Positions 57,117-64,000 of a stretch of DNA of 64,000 nt are shown here, in pieces (position 1 is the first letter of the stretch; every line of letters starts with the position of its first letter). The DNA is taken from contig NZ_JAALDK010000001.1 in NCBI RefSeq assembly GCF_013366925.1, positions 6,198,001 through 6,262,000 on the forward strand, written 5' to 3'. The notes under the pieces were generated by a model. It was not told the DNA's origin, made no database searches, and worked only from the letters and a program-made list of their open reading frames with translations. The translations under genes were made by a program, and so were the position numbers. The DNA is from Paraburkholderia youngii. Lineage in GTDB: Bacteria > Pseudomonadota > Gammaproteobacteria > Burkholderiales > Burkholderiaceae.

Positions 57117-57998
57117 ATGCAGCCGGCTTCGATCGACGACACCCTCGCCCAACTCGCCGCCCAAGGCTATTTCGCGAGCCGCGAACTGGCGACCGCGCTG
57201 TATCTCGCGCTGCGCATGGAGCGGCCGCTGTTCGTCGAAGGCGAGCCGGGTGTCGGCAAGACCGAGCTCGCGAAAGCGGCGGCCGGCATGCTCGGCACCA
57301 CGCTGCTGCGGCTGCAATGCTATGAAGGACTCGACACCGCGAGCGCGCTTTATGAGTGGGACTACCCGCGCCAGATCATGGCGCTGCGGCTCGCCGAAGC
57401 GAGCGGCGAGCGCCCCGACAACGACACGCTGTATCGCGGCGAATTCCTGCTGAAGCGTCCGCTTCTACAGGCACTGATGCCCGACGAAAACCATCCCGGC
57501 GCGCGACGCGTGCTGCTGATCGACGAAATCGACCGCGCCGACGAACCGTTCGAGGCCTTCCTGCTCGAACTGCTTTCGGATTTCCAGGTATCGATTCCCG
57601 AATACGGCACCGTGCGCGCCGCACAGCCGCCGCTCGTCATCATGACGTCGAACCGCACGCGCGAAGTGCATGATGCGTTGAAGCGCCGCTGTCTGTATCA
57701 ATGGATCGGCTATCCGGATCGCGAGCGCGAACTCGAGATCGTCGCCGCGCGCGCGCCGCAAACGTCGGCGCAATTGCAGCGGCGCGCGGTCGACTTCGTG
57801 CATCGGCTGCGCGGCATGGATCTGTTCAAGGCGCCTGGCATCGCCGAAACGATCGACTGGTGCCGCGCGCTCGAAGCGCTGTCGGTCACCGAGCTCGATC
57901 CGCAATCGGTGCAGAACACGCTCGGCGTGCTGCTCAAGTATCAGGACGATCTCGCGCGCGTGGATGCCGCGCAGATCGCGCAGTGTCTGGCCGGGTGA
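57117..57998 (+). CDS. MoxR-family AAA ATPase (CoxD-like)
   Basis: The 293-residue AAA+ protein has Walker A EGEPGVGKTE (41-50), Walker B VLLIDEIDRADE (about 130), sensor 1 VIMTSNRTREV and RRCLYQWI. In CO dehydrogenase clusters CoxD helps insert the metal centre; here it would mature the large subunit together with the VWA protein. It follows the FAD gene after 168 bp. Confidence 0.92.
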   Translation: MQPASIDDTLAQLAAQGYFASRELATALYLALRMERPLFVEGEPGVGKTELAKAAAGMLGTTLLRLQCYEGLDTASALYEWDYPRQIMALRLAEASGERPDNDTLYRGEFLLKRPLLQALMPDENHPGARRVLLIDEIDRADEPFEAFLLELLSDFQVSIPEYGTVRAAQPPLVIMTSNRTREVHDALKRRCLYQWIGYPDRERELEIVAARAPQTSAQLQRRAVDFVHRLRGMDLFKAPGIAETIDWCRALEALSVTELDPQSVQNTLGVLLKYQDDLARVDAAQIAQCLAG

Positions 57999-58009
57999 GG
58001 GTCGTCGGC

Positions 58010-59275
58010 ATGACGAACGACATCGGCATACGCAGACACGACGGCGAAAAGCAGCAGTCCGCGCCCATGCTCGCGCGCAACGTCGTTCATTTCGTGCGCG
58101 TGCTGCGCGGCGCCGGTTTGCCGATGTCGCCCGCACAGGCCGTCGACGCGCTCGCCGCGTTGCAGTGGATCGATCTCGGCCGCCGCGACGACGTGCGCGC
58201 CGCGCTTGCCGCGCTGCTCGTCACCGCGCCCGACGAACGCGAGCTCTTCAATGCCGCATTCGATCTTTTCTGGCGCGACCCCGACTGGGAGGGCAAGCTG
58301 CGCGCCCTGCTGCTGCCGAAAGTGCGCGACGGCCTGCCGCCGCCAAAGCGCAACAACCGTCTCGCCGATGCGCTCGCGGTACGCATGCCGCCGTCGCCGC
58401 CTCTGAATGCGCCGCAAGAAACCGAGCAGCATGAGTTGCATGCCCAGTTGACGTTCAGCGCGGAAGAGCGGCTGCGTCATCGCGATTTCGACACGCTGAG
58501 CGCCGACGAATGGCGCACGCTGCGTCATCTGATCCGCGGCCAGCGGCTGCCGCTCGCCACCGAACCGACGCGGCGCCTGAAGGCGGCATCGCACGGCACG
58601 CACGCGGACCTGCGCGCGAGCGCGCGGCACGCGGTGCGCGCCGGTGGCGACTGGACCGTGTGGAAGTATCGCGCGAGGGTCGAGCGCAAGCCGCCGCTCG
58701 TGCTGCTGCTCGACATTTCCGGCTCGATGAGCAACTACTCGCGCGCGGTGCTGTACTTCTGCCACGCGTTGTTGCAGTCGCGCGAACGTCTGCAGGTGTT
58801 TCTGTTCGGCACGCGGCTCACGAACGCGACGCGCGCATTGCGCGAACGCGATCCCGACGTCGCGATCGCGACGCTCAGCGATCAGGTGGTCGACTGGTCG
58901 GGCGGCACGCGCATCGGCGCGGCGCTCGCCGAATTCAACCGACGCTGGGCGCGCCGCGTGCTCACAGGTCGCGCAACGGTGCTGCTCGTCACCGACGGTC
59001 TCGATCACGAAGCGATCGACGTGCTCGATACCGAAATAGCGCGCCTCGCACGTTTCGCGCATCGCATCGTGTGGCTCAATCCGCTGCTGCGGTTCAGCGG
59101 CTTCACTCCGAAGGCGCGCGGCGTGCAGGCGATCCTGCCGTATGTCGACGCGCATCGTCCGGTTCATAATCTAGACAGTCTCGCAGCGTTCGGCCGCGAC
59201 CTCGCGCAATTGACGCGCACACCTCGCCACGCCGTCGCCGCGACGACACTCGCAGGAGCAACGTCATGGAATTGA
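58010..59275 (+). CDS. VWA-domain protein (CoxE-like)
   Basis: The 421-residue protein has a long N-terminal helical region with a DUF-like DALAALQWIDLGRRDDVRAAL segment. A C-terminal von Willebrand A domain follows, whose MIDAS is DISGSMSNYS (about 235). CoxE acts with CoxD in metal-cluster maturation. ATG 58010 lies 12 bp after the CoxD-like stop. The end overlaps the next gene by 10 bases. Confidence 0.9.
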   Translation: MTNDIGIRRHDGEKQQSAPMLARNVVHFVRVLRGAGLPMSPAQAVDALAALQWIDLGRRDDVRAALAALLVTAPDERELFNAAFDLFWRDPDWEGKLRALLLPKVRDGLPPPKRNNRLADALAVRMPPSPPLNAPQETEQHELHAQLTFSAEERLRHRDFDTLSADEWRTLRHLIRGQRLPLATEPTRRLKAASHGTHADLRASARHAVRAGGDWTVWKYRARVERKPPLVLLLDISGSMSNYSRAVLYFCHALLQSRERLQVFLFGTRLTNATRALRERDPDVAIATLSDQVVDWSGGTRIGAALAEFNRRWARRVLTGRATVLLVTDGLDHEAIDVLDTEIARLARFAHRIVWLNPLLRFSGFTPKARGVQAILPYVDAHRPVHNLDSLAAFGRDLAQLTRTPRHAVAATTLAGATSWN

Positions 59276-59880
59276 GCGAAACTCATACGCTGCCGGTCGC
59301 GCAGCAGCAAACGTGGGACGCGTTGAACGACACCGAGATTCTGCGCGCTTGCATCCCCGGCTGCGAAAGCATCGACCCGGACGGCGAAAACGCGTACCTG
59401 GTCACGCTGAGCGCGGCGGTCGGCCCGGTCAAGGCGCGCTTCAAGGGGCGCATGCAACTGACCGACATCGACGCGCCGAACGCCTACACGATCGTGTTCG
59501 AAGGCCAGGGCGGAGCGGCCGGCTTCGCGAAGGGCAATACGCAGGTCACGCTCGAAGCCGACGGCGATGCCGCGACGAAGCTCTCCTACACCGCCAACGC
59601 GCAGGTCGGCGGCAAGCTCGCGCAGATCGGCTCGCGGCTCGTCGACGGCGCGGCGCGCAAGATTGCCGGGGAGTTTTTCAAGCGCTTGAGTGCCCAGCTC
59701 TCGGGTGAGAATAGCGCTGATGAAGCTGCGGACGGTGACGCCTCGGTGGAGACCGAAACCGAAGCCGAAGCCGCGTCAGCGTCTGAGCAAACGGAATCGA
59801 AAGAGGCCGCGGACGGCGAGTCCGGCGGCGAAGCAAAGAAAGGGAAAAAATCATGGACAGCGTGGATCTCGAAGTTCTGA
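59266..59880 (+). CDS. CoxG/SRPBCC-family carbon monoxide dehydrogenase-like subunit G
   Basis: The 204-residue protein has an SRPBCC domain at 1-145 (LPVAQQQTWDALND; GPVKARFKGRMQLTD). A Glu/Ala/Ser-rich acidic linker (about 150-190) and a short basic-aromatic end KKGKKSWTAWISKF follow. CoxG is known to recruit the enzyme to the membrane or help donate electrons to quinone; the amphipathic tail fits that role. It overlaps the XdhC gene by 28 bases. Confidence 0.9.
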   Translation: MELSETHTLPVAQQQTWDALNDTEILRACIPGCESIDPDGENAYLVTLSAAVGPVKARFKGRMQLTDIDAPNAYTIVFEGQGGAAGFAKGNTQVTLEADGDAATKLSYTANAQVGGKLAQIGSRLVDGAARKIAGEFFKRLSAQLSGENSADEAADGDASVETETEAEAASASEQTESKEAADGESGGEAKKGKKSWTAWISKF

Positions 59881-60875
59881 AGACTAGCGCCCGCTGGCTG
59901 GACGACGGACATCGCGCGCTCCTCGTGACGGTCGTGAAGACGTGGGGCTCGTCGCCGCGTCCCGAGGGCGCGATGCTCGCGGTGCGCGACGACGGCCTCG
60001 TGGTGGGCTCGGTGTCGGGCGGCTGCATCGAAGACGATCTGATCGACCGCGTACGGCAACAGGGCATCGAGCAGACGCATCCGGAAGCGGTGAAATACGG
60101 GATCACGGCCGAGGAAGCGCATCGCTTCGGGCTGCCGTGCGGCGGCACGATCCAGCTCGTGCTCGAACCGTTGACGCGGCAAAGCGGCATCGCCGAGTTG
60201 TGTCACGCGGTGGAGAGCGGCCGGCTCGTCGCGCGTGAACTCGACATGGCGACGGGCGCGGTGCGGCTCGACAACGCGCAGGCGACCGACGGCGTGCATT
60301 TCGACGGCGAGCGTCTGCTGACGATCCACGGCCCGCGCTACCGGATGCTCGTGATCGGCGCCGGGCAGTTGTCGCGCTACCTGTGCCACATCGCGGTGGG
60401 GCTCGATTATCAGGTGACGGTCTGCGATCCGCGCGAGGAATACACCGAGGAATGGGACGTGCCGGGCACGAAGATCGTCCGCACGATGCCGGACGATACC
60501 GTGATCGACATGAAGCTCGACGAGCGCTGCGCGGTGATCGCGCTCACGCACGATCCGAAGCTCGACGATCTCGCGCTGATGGAAGCATTAAAGACGCCGG
60601 CGTTTTATGTCGGCGCGCTCGGCTCGCGCCGGAACAATCACGCGCGACGCGAACGTTTGAAGGAGTTCGATTTGAACGAAGCCGAACTGGCCCGTTTGCA
60701 TGGGCCAGTCGGCATTTATATCGGCAGCAGGACGCCGCCTGAGATCGCCGTGTCGATTCTCGCGGAGGTGACGGCGGCCAAGAATGGCGTGTCGCTGCCG
60801 ACGCTATTGCAGGTCGAAGGCGCAAAGGCTGCACGGGAAATTGCGGCGTCGGGTGGCGCCGCTTGCAAAGCGTAG
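59853..60875 (+). CDS. XdhC/CoxI-family molybdenum cofactor maturation protein
   Basis: The 340-residue protein has the N-terminal XdhC motif VVKTWGSSPRPEGAML and GSVSGGCIEDDL with the conserved Cys. The C-terminal Rossmann domain has LVIGAGQLSRYL and CDPREEY. XdhC proteins bind and sulfurate the Mo cofactor and insert it into the hydroxylase. It closes the operon. Confidence 0.93.
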   Translation: MDSVDLEVLKTSARWLDDGHRALLVTVVKTWGSSPRPEGAMLAVRDDGLVVGSVSGGCIEDDLIDRVRQQGIEQTHPEAVKYGITAEEAHRFGLPCGGTIQLVLEPLTRQSGIAELCHAVESGRLVARELDMATGAVRLDNAQATDGVHFDGERLLTIHGPRYRMLVIGAGQLSRYLCHIAVGLDYQVTVCDPREEYTEEWDVPGTKIVRTMPDDTVIDMKLDERCAVIALTHDPKLDDLALMEALKTPAFYVGALGSRRNNHARRERLKEFDLNEAELARLHGPVGIYIGSRTPPEIAVSILAEVTAAKNGVSLPTLLQVEGAKAAREIAASGGAACKA

Positions 60876-60926
60876 CCTGCCGCGTTCAACAAACCAGACG
60901 GAGGGCACCGGGCGTGCCTTCCGCGC

Positions 60927-61640
60927 TTACATCAAGCCGCAAAGCACCGCCGCGATCACTGATCCGCTCACCAGTACCACGCCCACCACGCGGCGTTTAT
61001 TCAATTCGGTCCACAGCAGCACGCCGGTCAGCGACAGCAGAATCAGGCTGCCCGCGATCGTGTCGATCAACAGCACCCACCCGACGCTGAGACCCACGCC
61101 CTTGTGCAGATTGCTCAGCGTCGCGAAAAACGAGTTGCGCGTGTGCTTCACCGTCACGAAGCCATTGCCGACCCAGTACTCGGCCTGCACGCTCTGCCCC
61201 GGGCCCATGATGCCGACCTGCCATTGCTCAGGCTGAATCGTGCTGTGATCGCCCCACGCGACCGGATGGGCGGGCTCGCGCTTCGCGCGTCCGGGCTTGC
61301 CGTCGATCTTCAGTTCGCGTTGCAGCCACTTCGCCATCTCCCCCGGCGAGTGCAGCGGTTTCTCAGGCACCGCGATCTGCATTTCCTCGACCTGCGGCGC
61401 GCCCGTGGAAATTTTCAGCGGACCGGCGCGATGATTGAGCAGAAAGCCGGTCACGCCGAACATCAGCCCGAGCACCGCGCCCCACAAGCCGATCCAGCCA
61501 TGCACATTGCGCAGCCACTTGATGAAGGTCGCACGACGCGAACGCTGCCGCCCCGGCGCCTGCTGCGCGGCGGCGCCCGGCGCGGGGACGCCCGGCGCGG
61601 CGACGGTAGGTTTCAAATCGATCGATTCAGGCGCGTTCAA
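60927..61640 (-). CDS. PepSY-associated TM protein
   Basis: The protein is about 237 residues. It has a Pro/Ala-rich basic start, then a TM helix (IGLWGAVLGLMFGVTGFLLNHR), a periplasmic PepSY-like domain (HSPGEMAKWLQRELKI) and C-terminal TM helices (LLIDTIAGSLILLSLTGVLL). Related proteins reduce ferric siderophores at the inner membrane. The start is a TTG at 61640 chosen for its GGAG; the longer frame from 61808 would begin inside the Fur-like box. Confidence 0.75.
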   Translation of the reverse strand: MNAPESIDLKPTVAAPGVPAPGAAAQQAPGRQRSRRATFIKWLRNVHGWIGLWGAVLGLMFGVTGFLLNHRAGPLKISTGAPQVEEMQIAVPEKPLHSPGEMAKWLQRELKIDGKPGRAKREPAHPVAWGDHSTIQPEQWQVGIMGPGQSVQAEYWVGNGFVTVKHTRNSFFATLSNLHKGVGLSVGWVLLIDTIAGSLILLSLTGVLLWTELNKRRVVGVVLVSGSVIAAVLCGLM

Positions 61641-61786
61641 AACGGACTCCAGGCTAGAGCGGCAAGAAGAATTTGAGTGAGAAGAGGCGGATCGGCCGGC
61701 TTGTGATTCGGGCGATCGCGTGAAGGGCTGGCTGGCGGTCACAGAGGAGGAGACGCGTGACAAAAAGCTTGCGATGCCTTTCAATT

Positions 61787-61805
61787 GAGAAGCATTATCA
61801 TTACA
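61787..61805 (-). promoter_or_regulatory. Fur-like box upstream of the PepSY gene
   Basis: The minus-strand 19-mer TGTAATGATAATGCTTCTC matches the Fur consensus GATAATGATAATCATTATC at 14 of 19 positions. It lies about 150 bp upstream of the proposed PepSY start. Confidence 0.6.
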
Positions 61806-61974
61806 CAATTAAGTGTTTTGCTCAATGTCGGGACGCTGTGGGTGCGCGGTGCATACCCGCCCGGCAATCTTCGAGTCGCTTCCAGATGCGCGCCAGCCGC
61901 TTGACATCCGCGCGGCGTGAAACGACGCTAGCTGGCGATGCCGTCAACGTTATCGTCCGGGGACACCTGCCGTC

Positions 61975-63873
61975 ATGCGACTCTGCCTCGTGGTCCTTGC
62001 CACCGCCAGCTGGCTGGCCGGCATTCATGCCGCGAGCGCGAGCGTGCCGGTCAAACTGGACGACCCGTACACCAACGAAGGCGAGACGCAGACCTTCACC
62101 ATCAGCGCGGACGGCTCGTATGCGAAGCTCGATTCGATGACGCTGCGCGTGAACAACGAAGCCGGTGTCGAGCGGGTCGCGCAGCAATACGTCTGGTTCA
62201 ACCGCAACATGGCCGACGTGCAGATCCTCGAGGCCTATACAGTCACCGCCGATGGTAAACGTCACGAGGTAGCGCCCGAGCAGATCCGCGACGTGCAGGA
62301 AGTCCGTTCGTTCGACGCGCCGATGTTCCAGGACATCCAGGAAAAGGTGATAGTGTTCCCCGCGGTCGAACCCGGCGCTCGCGTGCATCTGACGTACCGC
62401 AAGACGCAGCGGCAGCCGATCGTGCCTGGGGAATTCAGCGACTTCACGCCGCCCGACCTCGCGCCGACCCGCAACTTCCGCCTGATCTACGACCTGCCCG
62501 CCGACAAGCCGTTGTACGCGGACGCGCGCGGCTTCAGCGCGGTGACGCCCATCACGCGCGACGGCCGCACGCGCTACGAATTCCGCTACGACAAGGCGCA
62601 TTTCGACCGGCTCGAACGCGGCTCGATCGCGTACGTGTCGTACGGGGATCGGCTGATGGTGTCGACGTTTCCGAGCTATGCCGCGTTCGCCGCGTCCTAT
62701 CGGAGCGCCGCGGCCGACCCGGGTACGCACGACGCCGCGATCACCCAGCTCGCGCAGCAGTTGACCGCGCACGATCACACCCCGCGCGACAAAGCCAAAA
62801 CGCTGTACGACTGGGTTCGCCGCAATATCCGCTATGTCGCGATCTACGTCGGGCGAGGCTCCGTCGTGCCGCACAGCGCGAGCGCGATCCTCGCGAACCG
62901 CTATGGCGATTGCAAGGACCACGTCGCGCTCTACGGCGCGCTGCTCGACGCGGTCGGCGTGCGCAACGAGCCGGCGCTGATCAGCAGCGGCACCATCTAC
63001 ACGCTGCCGAGCGTGCCCGGCTACGGCGTCATCAATCATGCGATCACGTGGCTGCCCGATTTGCAGACGTACGCGGATTCGACCGCGTCGAACGTCGAGT
63101 TCGGTTTTCTGCCTTCATCCGACATGAACCGTCCCACCGTGTTGATCGACGACGGCGTGCTAGCGCAAACACCGGCCACCGCGCAGATGTCGCGCAGCAC
63201 CGATCTCGCGATCAAGATCGAACCGGACGGCTCGGCGAGCTTCACGTATCGGCTGCAGGATGCCGGACCGTATGCCGAGCAGGCCCGCGCGCGGCTACGC
63301 ACGCAGACGCCCGGGCAACGAGAGGAATCGATTCAGGCCGAGTTGCGCAACGCGAATCTGCGCGGCACCGCGACGCTGACGACGAGCGACCTCAGCGCGG
63401 TCGACGGCCCGCTCACGCTGACGATGAAGGGGACGCTGGAAAGTCTCGTGGTGACCGGCATGACCGCATCGATCCCGGCCTTGACGAGCCTCGGCGGCGG
63501 CGTTGAGGCCGATACGCGCTACTGGCTCGGCGAACGCAAGCGCACGCAGCCGTTCGTGTGCCACAACCTCGCGATCCACGAACGCGCGCGCATCGAACTG
63601 CCGGCCAACTTCCGCGTGCTCGACATGCCGGAGGCGCAACGCACGCAGGACCGCTTCGTCGATTTCACGTCGGAGTACACGTTCGATCCGCTCAGCAACG
63701 TGGTCACGATGACGCGCGACGGCGCCACCCATTTCGACAGCGACGTGTGCACGCCCGATGATTTCACGCGCATGCGTCCCGCGATCGAAGCGATCGGACG
63801 GGACGTGCGCGCGGAGGTGATCGTCAGATCGACGCTGGTGGAGTCGTCGAACGTGGCGTCGCAGGCGCCTTGA
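61975..63873 (+). CDS. DUF3857 / transglutaminase-like domain protein, secreted
   Basis: The 632-residue protein has signal peptide LVVLATASWLAGIHA. DUF3857 (about 25-190) is followed by a transglutaminase-like core (about 255-370) with catalytic Cys in RYGDCKDHVALYGAL and His in INHAITWLP. A beta-rich C-terminal domain follows. The function of this two-domain family is not established; peptidase or crosslinking activity is possible. Confidence 0.87.
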   Translation: MRLCLVVLATASWLAGIHAASASVPVKLDDPYTNEGETQTFTISADGSYAKLDSMTLRVNNEAGVERVAQQYVWFNRNMADVQILEAYTVTADGKRHEVAPEQIRDVQEVRSFDAPMFQDIQEKVIVFPAVEPGARVHLTYRKTQRQPIVPGEFSDFTPPDLAPTRNFRLIYDLPADKPLYADARGFSAVTPITRDGRTRYEFRYDKAHFDRLERGSIAYVSYGDRLMVSTFPSYAAFAASYRSAAADPGTHDAAITQLAQQLTAHDHTPRDKAKTLYDWVRRNIRYVAIYVGRGSVVPHSASAILANRYGDCKDHVALYGALLDAVGVRNEPALISSGTIYTLPSVPGYGVINHAITWLPDLQTYADSTASNVEFGFLPSSDMNRPTVLIDDGVLAQTPATAQMSRSTDLAIKIEPDGSASFTYRLQDAGPYAEQARARLRTQTPGQREESIQAELRNANLRGTATLTTSDLSAVDGPLTLTMKGTLESLVVTGMTASIPALTSLGGGVEADTRYWLGERKRTQPFVCHNLAIHERARIELPANFRVLDMPEAQRTQDRFVDFTSEYTFDPLSNVVTMTRDGATHFDSDVCTPDDFTRMRPAIEAIGRDVRAEVIVRSTLVESSNVASQAP

Positions 63874-63892
63874 CCATCAACGCGTTAACGCG

Positions 63893-64000
63893 TCAAACCG
63901 GCCACAACGGCCCTTCCTGCATCGCGCCGATCTGCTCGCGCATCTCGAGGATGCGGTCCTCCCAGTAGCGCTGGGTGTTGAACCATGGAAACGCCGCTGG
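63893..64000 (-). CDS. C-terminal end of an unidentified gene (partial)
   Basis: A frame open from the window edge ends at TGA 63893. It encodes 35 residues with a natural profile (PWFNTQRYWEDRILEM, then REQIGAMQEGPLWPV). Codon use matches the core chromosome. I do not recognise the family from this piece. Confidence 0.6.
   Translation of the reverse strand, partial: PAAFPWFNTQRYWEDRILEMREQIGAMQEGPLWPV

Overview
The window is GC-rich chromosomal DNA of a member of the Burkholderiaceae, most likely Paraburkholderia or a close relative. This rests on the gene families and gene order (dolP, gmhA/diaA, yraN and rsmI together, short H-NS proteins, an S-L-M molybdenum hydroxylase followed by cox-type maturation genes) and on codon use. 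It is an inference, because no rRNA or species marker is present.

Positions 1 to about 17,500 form the tRNA-proximal end of a genomic island. It abuts the 3' end of a tRNA-Ala(CGC) gene (17497-17572, minus strand). A P4-type tyrosine integrase (15674-16888) and a small stand-alone integrase arm-domain protein (16892-17332) lie next to the tRNA. The DNA here is visibly more AT-rich than the rest and is filled with defence-type genes. At the far left is a type I restriction-modification operon running leftward: hsdR, hsdM, hsdS, then a restriction-associated AAA ATPase. It is badly damaged. hsdM has a one-base frameshift in its SAM-binding motif and also carries a complete 1352-bp IS5-family element with a CTAG target duplication. 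The ATPase is cut inside its Walker A motif by an IS21-family element whose istA runs off the window. Between this operon and the integrase lie an HNH-DGQHR (DndB-like) fusion protein, a small membrane protein, a second HNH nuclease, and a two-gene unit of a PD-(D/E)XK-like protein and a RES-domain toxin-like protein.

From 17.6 to 40 kb the sequence is ordinary chromosome. It holds cytochrome c, dolP, gmhA/diaA, yraN, rsmI, rlpA, a metallo-beta-lactamase-fold hydrolase, a DEDD exonuclease, an Lrp-type regulator, a CDF cation transporter, H-NS, a HugZ-like protein, an MFS transporter, a LivK-like binding protein, nitronate monooxygenase, dienelactone hydrolase, amidase, HiPIP, an LhgO-like oxidoreductase, an AAA ATPase and an EEP-family phosphohydrolase. 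A strongly foldable 350-bp intergenic region lies between rlpA and the MBL hydrolase.

From 39 to 46.5 kb is a sugar-uptake module. A mutarotase is divergent from a LacI-type regulator, which is followed by a YtfQ-like binding protein, a two-domain ATPase and two permeases (layout of the galactofuranose/galactose YtfQRT-YjfF system). Three copies of an ATATTATTAGT motif sit exactly where operators would be expected. Next come an NHL-repeat protein, a ferredoxin-NADP reductase, a soluble NarL-type two-component pair and an amino-acid permease.

From 53.2 to 60.9 kb is a seven-gene molybdenum hydroxylase operon (2Fe-2S, molybdopterin and FAD subunits, MoxR ATPase, VWA/CoxE protein, CoxG, XdhC/CoxI). 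The active-site loop is not that of form I CO dehydrogenase, so the substrate is unknown. The window ends with a PepSY membrane protein behind a Fur-like box, a DUF3857/transglutaminase-like protein, and the C-terminal end of an unidentified gene.
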